The position numbers were made by a program, and so were the translations under genes. This document shows positions 10,086-22,242 of a stretch of 64,000 nt of DNA, piece by piece. Source of the DNA: Amia ocellicauda (taxonomy: Eukaryota > Chordata > Actinopteri > Amiiformes > Amiidae); assembly GCF_036373705.1 (NCBI RefSeq), contig NC_089851.1, positions 57,145,997 to 57,209,996 on the forward strand, in the 5' to 3' direction. The notes beneath the pieces are model-generated. The model searched no databases. It was not told where the DNA came from and saw only the letters and a program-made list of their open reading frames with translations. Each line of letters starts with the position of its first letter. Within the stretch, counting starts at the first letter, position 1.

Positions 10086-13000
10086 GATAGTAGAATAACA
10101 GCAGATCACGGACCGCTGTCAATCAGGTTCTTGCCTTGCCGTCCATCCATCCATCCATCTATCTATGACTCTCAATATCTAACTCTCTTGCTTGCTATCG
10201 CTCCCCCAATGGTCAGTAGCATAGTAGCATAACAGCAGATCACGGACCACTGTCAATCAGGTGCTTGCCTTGCCGTCCATCCATCCATCTGTCTATCTAT
10301 CTATCTATGACTCTTGACATCTAACTCTCTTGCTTGCTATCGCTCCCCCAATGGTCAGAAGCAAAGTAGCATAACAGCAGATCACGGACCACTGTCAATC
10401 AGATGCTTGCCTTGCCGTCCATCCATCCATCCATCCATCTATCTATCTATGACTCTTGATATCTAACTCTCTTGCTTGCTATCGCTCCCCCAATGGTCAG
10501 TAGCATAGTATCATAACAGCAGATCACGGACCACTGTCAATCAGATGCTTGCCTTGCCGTCCATCCATCCATCTATCTATCTATCTATCTATGACTCTTG
10601 ATATCTAACTCTCTTGCTTGCTATCGCTCCCCCAATGGTCCGTAGCATTGTAGCATAACAGCAGATCACGGACCACTGTCAATCAGATGCTTGCCTTGCC
10701 GTCCATCCATCCATCTATCTATCTATCTATCTATGACTCTTGATATCTAACTCTCTTGCTTGCTATCGCTCCCCCAATGGTCAGTAGCATTGTAGTATAA
10801 CAGCAGATCACGGACCGCTGTCAATCAGGTTCTTGCCTTGCCGTCCATCCATCCATCCATCTATCTATGACTCTCAATATCTAACTCTCTTGCTTGCTAT
10901 CGCTCCCCCAATGGTCAGTAGCATAGTAGCATAACAGCAGATCACGGACCACTGTCAATCAGATGCTTGCCTTGCCGTCCATCCATCCATCCATCTATCT
11001 ATCTATCTATGACTCTTGACATCTAACTCTCTTGCTTGCTATCGCTCCCCCAATGGTCAGTAGCAAAGTAGCATAACAGCAGATCACGGACCACTGTCAA
11101 TCAGATGCTTGCCTTGCCGTACATCCATCCACCCATCCATCTACCTATCTATGACTCTTGATATCTAACTCTCTTGCTTGCTATCGCTCCCCCAATGGTC
11201 AGTAGCATAGTAGCATAACAGCAGATCACGGACCACTGTCAATCAGATGCTTGCCTTGCCGTCCATCCATCCATCCATCTATCTATCTATCTATGACTCT
11301 TGATATCTAACTCTCTTGCTAGATATCGCTCCCCCAATGGTCAGTAGCATAGTAGCATAACAGCAGATCACGGACCACTGTCAATCAGATGCTTGCCTTG
11401 CCGTCCATCCATCCATCTATCTATCTATCTATCTATGACTCTTGATATCTAACTCTCTTGCTTGCTATCGCTCCCCCAATGGTCAGTAGCATAGTAGCAT
11501 AACAGCAGATCACGGACCACTGTCACTCAGATGCTTGCTTTGCCGTCCATCCATCCATCCATCTATCTATCTATCTATCAATGACTCTCGATATCTAACT
11601 CTCTTGCTTGCTATCGCTCCCCCAATGGTCAGTAGCATAGTAGCATAACAGCAGATCACGGACCACTGTCAATCAGATGCTTGCCTTGCCGTCCATCCAT
11701 CCATCTATCTATCTATCTATCTATGACTCTTGATATCTAACTCTCTTGCTTGCTATCGCTCCCCCAATGGTCAGTAGCATTGTAGCATAACAGCAGATCA
11801 CGGACCAATGTCAATCAGATGCTTGCCTTGCCGTCCATCCATCCATCTATCTATCTATCTATCTATGACTCTCGATATCTAACTCTCTTGCTTGCTATCG
11901 CTCCCCCAATGGTCAGTAGCATAGTAGCATAACAGCAGATCACGGACCACTGTCAATCAGATGCTTGCCTTGCCGTCCATCCATCCATCCATCTATCTAT
12001 CAATCTATCAATGACTCTCGATATCTAACTCTCTTACTTGCTATCGCTCCCCCAATGGTCAGTAGCATAGTAGCATAACAGCAGATCACGGACCACTGTC
12101 AATCAGATGCTTGCCTTGCCGTCCATCCATCCATCCATCTATCTATCTATCTATCTATCAATGACTCTCGATATCAAACTCTCTTACTTGCTATCGCTCC
12201 CCCAATGGTCAGTAGCATAGTAGCATAACAGCAGATCACGGACCACTGTCAATCAGATGCTTGCCTTGCCGTCCATCCATCCATCTATCTATCTATCTAT
12301 CTATGACTCTTGATATCTAACTCTCTTGCTTGCTATCGCTCCCCCAATGGTCAGTAGCATAGTAGCATAACAGCAGATCACGGACCACTGTCACTCAGAT
12401 GCTTGCCTTGCCGTCCATCCATCCATCCATCTATCTATCTATCTATCAATGACTCTCGATATCTAACTCTCTTGCTTGCTATCGCTCCCCCAATGGTCAG
12501 TAGCATAGTAGCATAACAGCAGATCACGGACCACTGTCAATCAGATGCTTGCTTTGCCGTCCATCCATCCATCTATCTATCTATCTATCTATGACTCTTG
12601 ATATCTAACTCTCTTGCTTGCTATCGCCCCCCCAATGGTCAGTAGCATAGTATCATAACAGCAGATCACGGACCACTGTCAATCAGAAGCTTGCCTTGCC
12701 GTCCATCCATCCATCTATCTATCTATCTATCTATGACTCTCGATATCTAACTCTCTTGCTTGCTATCGCTCCCCCAATGGTCAGTAGCATAGTAGCATAA
12801 CAGCAGATCACGGACCACTGTCAATCAGATGCTTGCCTTGCCGTCCATCCATCCATCTATCTATCTATCAATCTATGACTCTCGATATCTAACTCTCTTG
12901 CTTGCTATCGCTCCCCCAATGGTCAGTAGCATTGTAGCATAACAGCAGATCACGGACCACTGTCAATCAGATGCTTGCCTTGCCGTCCATCCATCTATCT

Positions 13001-13623
13001 ATCTATCTATCTATGACTCTTGATATCTAACTCTCTTGCTTGCTATCGCTCCCCCAATGGTCAGTAGCATTGTAGCATAACAGCAGATCACGGACCACTG
13101 TCAATCAGATGCTTGCCTTGCCGTCCATCCATCCATCCATCTATCTATCTATGACTCTTGTTATCTAACTCTCTTGCTTGCTATCGCTCCCCCAATGGTC
13201 AGTAGCATTGTAGCATAACAGCAGATCACGGACCACTGTCAATCAGATGCTTGCCTTGCCGTCCATCCATCCATCTATCTATCTATCTATCAATGACTCT
13301 CGATATCTAACTCTCTTACTTGCTATCGCTCCCCCAATGGTCAGTAGCATAGTAGCATAACAGCAGATCACGGACCACTGTCAATCAGATGCTTGCCTTG
13401 CCGTCCATCCATCCATCCATCTATCTATCTATGACTCTTGTTATCTAACTCTCTTGCTTGCTATCGCTCCCCCAATGGTCAGTAGCATAGTAGCATAACA
13501 GCAGATCACGGAACACCGTCAATCAGATGCTTGCCTTGCCGTCCATCCATCCATCTATCTATCTATCTATCTATGACTCTCGATATCTAACTCTCTTGCT
13601 TGCTATCGCTCCCCCAATGGTCA
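10086..13623. repeat. satellite array A3
   Basis: About 25 monomers by length. An array-start type monomer (ACCGCTG, GGTTCTTGCC) recurs internally at about 10800-10920 without a preceding tRNA cassette. Rare variants such as CCACCCATCC near 11130 and GCTAGATATCGC near 11320 make this the single-copy counterpart of the duplicated block in A10. No gene is seen. Confidence 0.94.
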
Positions 13624-13723
13624 CGTATGTTGCATTCAACGACAAAGAAAATCGTGTGCTGGAAATGATTTTTGGCAACTGTGAAGGAACTGCACGACTG
13701 CAGCAACCACAACACCTCTGTCT

Positions 13724-13797
13724 GTCTCTGTGGCGCAATCGGTCAGCGCGTTTGGCTGTTAACCAAAAGGATGGTGGTTCGAATCCACCCAGGGACG
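13724..13797 (+). tRNA. tRNA-Asn (GTT)
   Basis: Identical to the reference at 2853-2926; T4 terminator at 13804-13807. Confidence 0.98.
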
Positions 13798-13961
13798 GCC
13801 CACTTTTCCCCCCGCCCCTTGTTATTGTTTCTACTTCTGGCGGACAGCTTGCCAGACTGTGGCTACAGTAACCTTAAGCTGCTTGCTGTGGATGGCCATC
13901 TTGCAAAAATGTATTGAGCGTTTAGAAACTTCCTTTCCATTGCCTAGGCCAACATAAACCA

Positions 13962-14035
13962 AGGCACTGCTGGGAGTCGAACCCAGGGTTTCCTGTTTAC
14001 AAGACAGGTGCTTTGACCAACTAAGCCACGGTGCC
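13962..14035 (-). tRNA. tRNA-Thr (TGT), subfamily II
   Basis: Like 3091-3164 but with A at position 26. This is the majority TGT sequence and the reference for subfamily II. It keeps the C6-A67 mismatch; both boxes are intact. Confidence 0.95.
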
Positions 14036-14077
14036 AGGACTCTCCCATTCCCCAGTGCCTACACTCAGGCGTAAGGC

Positions 14078-14108
<31 letters not shown>

Positions 14109-14178
14109 CAAAACAAAACAAAACAAAACAAAACAAAACAAAACAAAACAAAACAAAACAAAACAAAACAAAACAAAA
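14078..14178. repeat. (AAAAC)n tract
   Basis: 101 bp, uninterrupted. Confidence 0.97.
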
Positions 14179-14464
14179 TCTGGATGCAGACTGCAACAAA
14201 GGAAGCACACAGAGGTGAAAACGTAAGGTTGACGGGAGCAACAAGCTCCCTGTTGCGACTGTCCAGGGGCGGCAATGGGAATTGGACGTTGGCCGTAGCG
14301 CGTGTCCTTTGGGTTCTGGTTCTTCTTTACAAACCGGCGTCTGTCCAGTTGGCTTTCCGGTTCATTACGTCCTCTGATGGCTTTACGATAAGCCTATCTT
14401 GCTAAAACTGATGGTCGACAAAGCGGAAGCACAAGCTTCGCAAGGAGCACAGAAAGCCCGCCTA

Positions 14465-14538
14465 AGGCACCGCTGGGATTTGAACCCAGGACCTCCTGTT
14501 TACTAGACAGGCGCTTTAACCAACTAAGCCACGGCGCC
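14465..14538 (-). tRNA. tRNA-Thr (AGT)
   Basis: Identical to the reference at 370-443. Confidence 0.97.
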
Positions 14539-14559
14539 AAATCTGCCGCTGCTGCTGCT

Positions 14560-15671
14560 GATAGTAGAATAACAGCAGATCACGGACCGCTGTCAATCAG
14601 GTTCTTGCCTTGCCGTCCATCCATCCATCCATCTATCTATGACTCTCAATATCTAACTCTCTTGCTTGCTATCGCTCCCCGAATGGTCAGTAGCATAGTA
14701 GCATAACAGCAGATCACGGACCACTGTCAATCAGGTGCTTGCCTTGCCATCCATCCATCCATCTGTCTATCTATCTATCTATGACTCTTGATATCTAACT
14801 CTCTTGCTTGCTATCGCTCCCCCAATGGTCAGAAGCAAAGTAGCATAACAGCAGATCACGGACCACTGTCAATCAGATGCTTGCCTTGCCGTCCATCCAT
14901 CCATCTATCTATCTATCAATCTATGACTCTCGATATCTAACTCTCTTGCTTGCTATCGCTCCCCCAATGGTCAGTAGCATTGTAGCATAACAGCAGATCA
15001 CGGACCACTGTCAATCAGATGCTTGCCTTGCCGTCCATCCATCTATCTATCTATCTATCTATGACTCTTGATATCTAACTCTCTTGCTTGCTATCGCTCC
15101 CCCAATGGTCAGTAGCATTGTAGCATAACAGCAGATCACGGACCACTGTCAATCAGATGCTTGCCTTGCCGTCCATCCATCCATCCATCTATCTATCTAT
15201 GACTCTTGTTATCTAACTCTCTTGCTTGCTATCGCTCCCCCAATGGTCAGTAGCATTGTAGCATAACAGCAGATCACGGACCACTGTCAATCAGATGCTT
15301 GCCTTGCCGTCCATCCATCCATCTATCTATCTATCTATCAATGACTCTCGATATCTAACTCTCTTACTTGCTATCGCTCCCCCAATGGTCAGTAGCATAG
15401 TAGCATAACAGCAGATCACGGACCACTGTCAATCAGATGCTTGCCTTGCCGTCCATCCATCCTTCCATCTATCTATCTATGACTCTTGTTATCTAACTCT
15501 CTTGCTTGCTATCGCTCCCCCAATGGTCAGTAGCATAGTAGCATAACAGCAGATCACGGAACACTGTCAATCAGATGCTTGCCTTGCCGTCCATCCATCC
15601 ATCTATCTATCTATCTATCTATGACTCTCGATATCTAACTCTCTTGCTTGCTATCACTCCCCCAATGGTCA
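14560..15671. repeat. satellite array A4
   Basis: About 8 monomers, with one of the four shortest arrays. It opens with the array-start monomer and a second position-specific monomer (GTGCTTGCC, CATCTGTC). A CATCCTTCC variant lies near 15470. No gene is seen. Confidence 0.94.
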
Positions 15672-15771
15672 CGTATGTTGCATTCAACGACAAAGAAAAT
15701 CGTGTGCTGGAAATGATTTTTGGCAACTGTGAAGGAACTGCACGACTGCAGCAACCACAACACCTCAGTCT

Positions 15772-15845
15772 GTCTCTGTGGCGCAATCGGTCAGCGCGTT
15801 TGGCTGTTAACCAAAAGGATGGTGGTTCGAATCCACCCAGGGACG
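15772..15845 (+). tRNA. tRNA-Asn (GTT)
   Basis: Identical to the reference inside the gene. The 5' flank has CCTCAGTCT in place of CCTCTGTCT a few bases upstream. T4 at 15852-15855. Confidence 0.98.
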
Positions 15846-16009
15846 GCCCACTTTTCCCCCCGCCCCTTGTTATTGTTTCTACTTCTGGCGGACAGCTTGC
15901 CAGACTGTGGCTACAGTAACCTTAAGCTGCTTGCTGTGGATGGCCATCTTGCAAAAATGTATTGAGCGTTTAGAAACTTCCTTTCCATTGCCTAGGCCAA
16001 CATAAACCA

Positions 16010-16083
16010 AGGCACTGCTGGGAGTCGAACCCAGGGTTTCCTGTTTACAAGACAGGTGCTTTGACCAACTAAGCCACGGTGCC
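16010..16083 (-). tRNA. tRNA-Thr (TGT), subfamily II
   Basis: Identical to 13962-14035, including C6-A67. Confidence 0.95.
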
Positions 16084-16125
16084 AGGACTCTCCCATTCCC
16101 CAGTGCCTACACTCAGGCGTAAGGC

Positions 16126-16156
<31 letters not shown>

Positions 16157-16216
16157 CAAAACAAAACAAAACAAAACAAAACAAAACAAAACAAAACAAA
16201 ACAAAACAAAACAAAA
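16126..16216. repeat. (AAAAC)n tract
   Basis: 91 bp, uninterrupted. Confidence 0.97.
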
Positions 16217-16502
16217 TCTGGATGCAGACTGCAACAAAGGAAGCACACAGAGGTGAAAACGTAAGGTTGACGGGAGCAACAAGCTCCCTGTTGCGACTGT
16301 CCAGGGGCGGCAATGGGAATTGGACGTTGGCCGTAGCGCGTGTCCTTTGGGTTCTGGTTCTTCTTTACAAACCGGCGTCTGTCCAGTTGGCTTTCCGGTT
16401 CATTACGTCCTCTGATGGCTTTACGATAAGCCTATCTTGCTAAAACTGATGGTCGACAAAGCGGAAGCACAAGCTTCGCAAGGAGCACAGAAAGCCCGCC
16501 TA

Positions 16503-16576
16503 AGGCACCGCTGGGATTTGAACCCAGGACCTCCTGTTTACTAGACAGGCGCTTTAACCAACTAAGCCACGGCGCC
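16503..16576 (-). tRNA. tRNA-Thr (AGT)
   Basis: Identical to the reference at 370-443. Confidence 0.97.
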
Positions 16577-16597
16577 AAATCTGCCGCTGCAGCTGCT

Positions 16598-18273
16598 GAT
16601 AGTAGAATAACAGCAGATCACGGACCGCTGTCAATCAGGTTCTTGCCTTGCCGTCCATCCATCCATCCATCTATCTATGACTCTCAATATCTAACTCTCT
16701 TGCTTGCTATCGCTCCCCCAATGGTCAGTAGCATAGTAGCATAACAGCAGATCACGGACCACTGTCAATCAGGTGCTTGCCTTGCCATCCATCCATCCAT
16801 CTGTCTATCTATCTATCTATGACTCTTGATATCTAACTCTCTTGCTTGCTATCGCTCCCCCAATGGTCAGAAGCAAAGTAGCATAACAGCAGATCACGGA
16901 CCACTGTCAATCAGATGCTTGCCTTGCCGTCCATCCATCCATCTATCTATCTATCAATCTATGACTCTCGATATCTAACTCTCTTGCTTGCTATCGCTCC
17001 CCCAATGGTCAGTAGCATTGTAGCATAACAGCAGATCACGGACCACTGTCAATCAGATGCTTGCCTTGCCGTCCATCCATCTATCTATCTATCTATCTAT
17101 GACTCTTGATATCTAACTCTCTTGCTTGCTATCGCTCCCCCAATGGTCAGTAGCATTGTAGCATAACAGCAGATCACGGACCACTGTCAATCAGATGCTT
17201 GCCTTGCCGTCCATCCATCCATCCATCTATCTATCTATGACTCTTGTTATCTAACTCTCTTACTTGCTATCGCTCCCCCAATGGTCAGTAGCATAGTAGC
17301 ATAACAGCAGATCACGGACCACTGTCAATCAGATGCTTGCCTTGCCGTCCATCCATCCTTCCATCTATCTATCTATGACTCTTGTTATCTAACTCTCTTG
17401 CTTGCTATCGCTCCCCCAATGGTCAGTAGCATAGTATCATAACAGCAGATCACGGAACACTGTCAATCAGATGCTTGCCTTGCCGTCCATCCATCCATCT
17501 ATCTATCTATCTATCTATGACTCTTGATATCTAACTCTCTTGCTTGCTATCACTCCCCCAATGGTCAGTAGCATTGTAGCATAACAGCAGATCACGGACC
17601 ACTGTCAATCAGATGCTTGCCTTGCCGTCCATCCATCCATCTATCTATCTATCTATCTATGACTCTTGATATCTAACTCTCTTGCTTGCTATCGCTCCCC
17701 CAATGGTCAGTAGCATTGTAGCATAACAGCAGATCACGGACCACTGTCAATCAGATGCTTGCCTTGCCGTCCATCCATACATCTATCTATCTATCTATCT
17801 ATGACTCTTGATATCTAACTCTCTTGCGTGCTATCGCTCCCCCAATGGTCAGTAGCATTGTAGCATAACAGCAGATCACGGACCACTGTCAATCAGATGC
17901 TTGCCTTGCCGTCCATCCATCCATCTATCTATCTATCTATCAATGACTCTCGATATCTAACTCTCTTACTTGCTATCGCTCCCCCAATGGTCAGTAGCAT
18001 AGTAGCATAACAGCAGATCACGGACCACTGTCAATCAGATGCTTGCCTTGCCGTCCATCCATCCTTCCATCTATCTATCTATGACTCTTGTTATCTAACT
18101 CTCTTGCTTGCTATCGCTCCCCCAATGGTCAGTAGCATAGTAGCATAACAGCAGATCACGGAACACTGTCAATCAGATGCTTGCCTTGCCGTCCATCCAT
18201 CCATCTATCTATCTATCTATCTATGACTCTCGATATCTAACTCTCTTGCTTGCTATCACTCCCCCAATGGTCA
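16598..18273. repeat. satellite array A5
   Basis: About 12 monomers. Monomer variants follow the same order as in A4 with extra monomers inserted (for example CATCCTTCC near 17358 and again near 18063), which suggests expansion by unequal exchange. No gene is seen. Confidence 0.94.
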
Positions 18274-18373
18274 CGTATGTTGCATTCAACGACAAAGAAA
18301 ATCGTGTGCTGGAAATGATTTTTGGCAACTGTGAAGGAACTGCACGACTGCAGCAACCACAACACCTCTGTCT

Positions 18374-18447
18374 GTCTCTGTGGCGCAATCGGTCAGCGCG
18401 TTTGGCTGTTAACCAAAAGGATGGTGGTTCGAATCCACCCAGGAACG
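18374..18447 (+). tRNA. tRNA-Asn (GTT), acceptor-stem variant
   Basis: Differs from the reference by G70 to A (18444), which leaves C3 opposite A70 in the middle of the acceptor stem. Anticodon, A box and B box are unaffected, so it should still be transcribed; charging or stability may be reduced. T4 at 18454-18457. Confidence 0.92.
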
Positions 18448-18611
18448 GCCCACTTTTCCCCCCGCCCCTTGTTATTGTTTCTACTTCTGGCGGACAGCTT
18501 GCCAGACTGTGGCTACAGTAACCTTAAGCTGCTTGCTGTGGATGGCCATCTTGCAAAAATGTATTGAGCGTTTAGAAACTTCCTTTCCATTGCCTAGGCC
18601 AACATAAACCA

Positions 18612-18685
18612 AGGCACTGCTGGGAGTCGAACCCAGGGTTTCCTGTTTACAAGACAGGTGCTTTGACCAACTAAGCCACGGTGCC
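18612..18685 (-). tRNA. tRNA-Thr (TGT), subfamily II
   Basis: Identical to 13962-14035. Confidence 0.95.
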
Positions 18686-18727
18686 AGGACTCTCCCATTC
18701 CCCAGTGCCTACACTCAGGCGTAAGGC

Positions 18728-18758
<31 letters not shown>

Positions 18759-18843
18759 CAAAACAAAACAAAACAAAACAAAACAAAACAAAACAAAACA
18801 AAACAAAACAAAACAAAACAAAACAAAACAAAACAAAACAAAA
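18728..18843. repeat. (AAAAC)n tract
   Basis: 116 bp, uninterrupted. Confidence 0.97.
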
Positions 18844-19129
18844 TCTGGATGCAGACTGCAACAAAGGAAGCACACAGAGGTGAAAACGTAAGGTTGACGG
18901 GAGCAACAAGCTCCCTGTTGCGACTGTCCAGGGGCGGCAATGGGAATTGGACGTTGGCCGTAGCGCGTGTCCTTTGGGTTCTGGTTCTTCTTTACAAACC
19001 GGCGTCTGTCCAGTTGGCTTTCCGGTTCATTACGTCCTCTGATGGCTTTACGATAAGCCTATCTTGCTAAAACTGATGGTCGACAAAGCGGAAGCACAAG
19101 CTTCGCAAGGAGCACAGAAAGCCCGCCTA

Positions 19130-19203
19130 AGGCACCGCTGGGATTTGAACCCAGGACCTCCTGTTTACTAGACAGGCGCTTTAACCAACTAAGCCACGGC
19201 GCC
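19130..19203 (-). tRNA. tRNA-Thr (AGT)
   Basis: Identical to the reference at 370-443. Confidence 0.97.
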
Positions 19204-19224
19204 AAATCTGCCGCTGCAGCTGCT

Positions 19225-21326
19225 GATAGTAGAATAACAGCAGATCACGGACCGCTGTCAATCAGGTTCTTGCCTTGCCGTCCATCCATCCATCCATCTA
19301 TCTATGACTCTCAATATCTAACTCTCTTGCTTGCTATCGCTCCCCCAATGGTCAGTAGCATAGTAGCATAACAGCAGATCACGGACCACTGTCAATCAGG
19401 TGCTTGCCTTGCCATCCATCCATCCATCTGTCTATCTATCTATCTATGACTCTTGATATCTAACTCTCTTGCTTGCTATCGCTCCCCCAATGGTCAGAAG
19501 CAAAGTAGCATAACAGCAGATCACGGACCACTGTCAATCAGATGCTTGCCTTGCCGTCCATCCATCCATCTATCTATCTATCAATCTATGACTCTCGATA
19601 TCTAACTCTCTTGCTTGCTATCGCTCCCCCAATGGTCAGTAGCATTGTAGCATAACAGCAGATCACGGACCACTGTCAATCAGATGCTTGCCTTGCCGTC
19701 CATCCATCTATCTATCTATCTATCTATGACTCTTGATATCTAACTCTCTTGCTTGCTATCGCTCCCCCAATGGTCAGTAGCATTGTAGCATAACAGCAGA
19801 TCACGGACCACTGTCAATCAGATGCTTGCCTTGCCGTCCATCCATCCATCCATCTATCTATCTATGACTCTTGATATCTAACTCTCTTGCTTGCTATCGC
19901 TCCCCCAATGGTCAGTAGCATAGTAGCATAACAGCAGATCACGGAACACCGTCAATCAGATGCTTGCCTTGCCGTCCATCCATCCATCTATCTATCTATC
20001 TATCTATGACTCTCGATATCTAACTCTCTTGCTTGCTATCGCTCCCCCAATGGTCAGTAGCATTGTAGCATAACAGCAGATCACGGACCACTGTCAATCA
20101 GATGCTTGCCTTGCCGTCCATCCATCCATCTATCTATCTATCTATCTATGACTCTTGATATCTAACTCTCTTGCTTGCTATCGCTCCCCCAATGGTCAGT
20201 AGCATTGTAGCATAACAGCAGATCACGGACCACTGTCAATCAGATGCTTGCCTTGCCGTCCATCCATACATCTATCTATCTATCTATCTATGACTCTTGA
20301 TATCTAACTCTCTTGCTTGCTATCGCTCCCCCAATGGTCAGTAGCATTGTAGCATAACAGCAGATCACGGACCACTGTCAATCAGATGCTTGCCTTGCCG
20401 TCCATCCATCCATCCATCTATCTATCTATCAATGACTCTCGATATCTAACTCTCTTACTTGCTATCGCTCCCCCAATGGTCAGTAGCATAGTAGCATAAC
20501 AGCAGATCACGGACCACTGTCAATCAGATGCTTGCCTTGCCGTCCATCCATCCTTCCATCTATCTATCTATGACTCTTGTTATCTAACTCTCTTGCTTGC
20601 TATCGCTCCCCCAATGGTCAGTAGCATAGTAGCATAACAGCAGATCACGGAACACTGTCAATCAGATGCTTGCCTTGCCGTCCATCCATCCATCTATCTA
20701 TCTATCTATCTATGACTCTTGATATCTAACTCTCTTGCTTGCTATCGCTCCCCCAATGGTCAGTAGCATTGTAGCATAACAGCAGATCACGGACCACTGT
20801 CAATCAGATGCTTGCCTTGCCGTCCATCCATACATCTATCTATCTATCTATCTATGACTCTTGATATCTAACTCTCTTGCTTGCTATCGCTCCCCCAATG
20901 GTCAGTAGCATTGTAGCATAACAGCAGATCACGGACCACTGTCAATCAGATGCTTGCCTTGCCGTCCATCCATCCATCCATCTATCTATCTATCAATGAC
21001 TCTCGATATCTAACTCTCTTACTTGCTATCGCTCCCCCAATGGTCAGTAGCATAGTAGCATAACAGCAGATCACGGACCACTGTCAATCAGATGCTTGCC
21101 TTGCCGTCCATCCATCCTTCCATCTATCTATCTATGACTCTTGTTATCTAACTCTCTTGCTTGCTATCGCTCCCCCAATGGTCAGTAGCATAGTAGCATA
21201 ACAGCAGATCACGGAACACTGTCAATCAGATGCTTGCCTTGCCGTCCATCCATCCATCTATCTATCTATCTATCTATGACTCTCGATATCTAACTCTCTT
21301 GCTTGCTATCACTCCCCCAATGGTCA
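19225..21326. repeat. satellite array A6
   Basis: About 15 monomers. The last-monomer types (GGAACACCGTC near 19943, GGAACACTGTC near 20650) occur inside the array as well as at its end, as if array ends had been joined. No gene is seen. Confidence 0.94.
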
Positions 21327-21426
21327 CGTATGTTGCATTCAACGACAAAGAAAATCGTGTGCTGGAAATGATTTTTGGCAACTGTGAAGGAACTGCACGA
21401 CTGCAGCAACCACAACACCTCTGTCT

Positions 21427-21500
21427 GTCTCTGTGGCGCAATCGGTCAGCGCGTTTGGCTGTTAACCAAAAGGATGGTGGTTCGAATCCACCCAGGGACG
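21427..21500 (+). tRNA. tRNA-Asn (GTT)
   Basis: Identical to the reference; T4 at 21507-21510. Confidence 0.98.
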
Positions 21501-21664
21501 GCCCACTTTTCCCCCCGCCCCTTGTTATTGTTTCTACTTCTGGCGGACAGCTTGCCAGACTGTGGCTACAGTAACCTTAAGCTGCTTGCTGTGGATGGCC
21601 ATCTTGCAAAAATGTATTGAGCGTTTAGAAACTTCCTTTCCATTGCCTAGGCCAACATAAACCA

Positions 21665-21738
21665 AGGCACTGCTGGGAGTCGAACCCAGGGTTTCCTGTT
21701 TACAAGACAGGTGCTTTGACCAACTAAGCCACGGTGCC
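21665..21738 (-). tRNA. tRNA-Thr (TGT), subfamily II
   Basis: Identical to 13962-14035. Confidence 0.95.
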
Positions 21739-21780
21739 AGGACTCTCCCATTCCCCAGTGCCTACACTCAGGCGTAAGGC

Positions 21781-21861
21781 ACAAAACAAAACCAAACAAA
21801 ACCAAACAAAACAAAACAAAACAAAACAAAACAAAACAAAACAAAACAAAACAAAACAAAA
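21781..21861. repeat. (AAAAC)n tract with two CC interruptions
   Basis: 81 bp. Two AAAACC units at its left end match the pattern in cassette 15. Confidence 0.96.
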
Positions 21862-22147
21862 TCTGGATGCAGACTGCAACAAAGGAAGCACACAGAGGTG
21901 AAAACGTAAGGTTGACGGGAGCAACAAGCTCCCTGTTGCGACTGTCCAGGGGCGGCAATGGGAATTGGACGTTGGCCGTAGCGCGTGTCCTTTGGGTTCT
22001 GGTTCTTCTTTACAAACCGGCGTCTGTCCAGTTGGCTTTCCGGTTCATTACGTCCTCTGATGGCTTTACGATAAGCCTATTTGGCTAAAACTGATGGTCT
22101 ACAAAGCGGAAGCACAAGCTTCGCAAGGAGCACAGAAAGCCCGCCTA

Positions 22148-22221
22148 AGGCACCGCTGGGATTTGAACCCAGGACCTCCTGTTTACTAAACAGGCGCTTT
22201 AACCAACTAAGCCACGGCGCC
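22148..22221 (-). tRNA. tRNA-Thr (AGT)
   Basis: Differs from the reference by C32 to T at the first base of the anticodon loop (22189). Pyrimidine 32 is retained and the anticodon is still AGT, so function is plausible. Confidence 0.95.
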
Positions 22222-22242
22222 AAATCTGCCACTGCTGCTGCT

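Larger units (their letters stand above)
13624..14559. repeat. tRNA cassette 4 (936 bp, subfamily II)
   Basis: 835-bp body plus 101-bp tract. Preceded by a distinctive last monomer (GGAACACCGTC) also found before cassettes 11 and 12. Confidence 0.93.
15672..16597. repeat. tRNA cassette 5 (926 bp, subfamily II)
   Basis: 835-bp body plus 91-bp tract. Ends with GCTGCAGCTGCTG where most cassettes have repeated CTG; this is shared with cassette 6 only. Confidence 0.93.
18274..19224. repeat. tRNA cassette 6 (951 bp, subfamily II)
   Basis: 835-bp body plus 116-bp tract; shares the GCTGCAGCTGCTG end with cassette 5. Confidence 0.93.
21327..22242. repeat. tRNA cassette 7 (916 bp, hybrid markers)
   Basis: 835-bp body plus 81-bp tract. 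The body has subfamily II markers, but the tract begins with two CC interruptions like the subfamily I cassette 15. The spacer has TATTTGGC and GGTCTAC variants near 22080-22100. Confidence 0.92.

Noticed and set aside
14031-14405. Open frames with Lys-Thr-Lys-Gln-Asn or Leu-Phe-Cys-Phe-Val repeats
   Set aside because: A pentanucleotide repeat without stop codons gives long frames on both strands; these are translations of (AAAAC)n.
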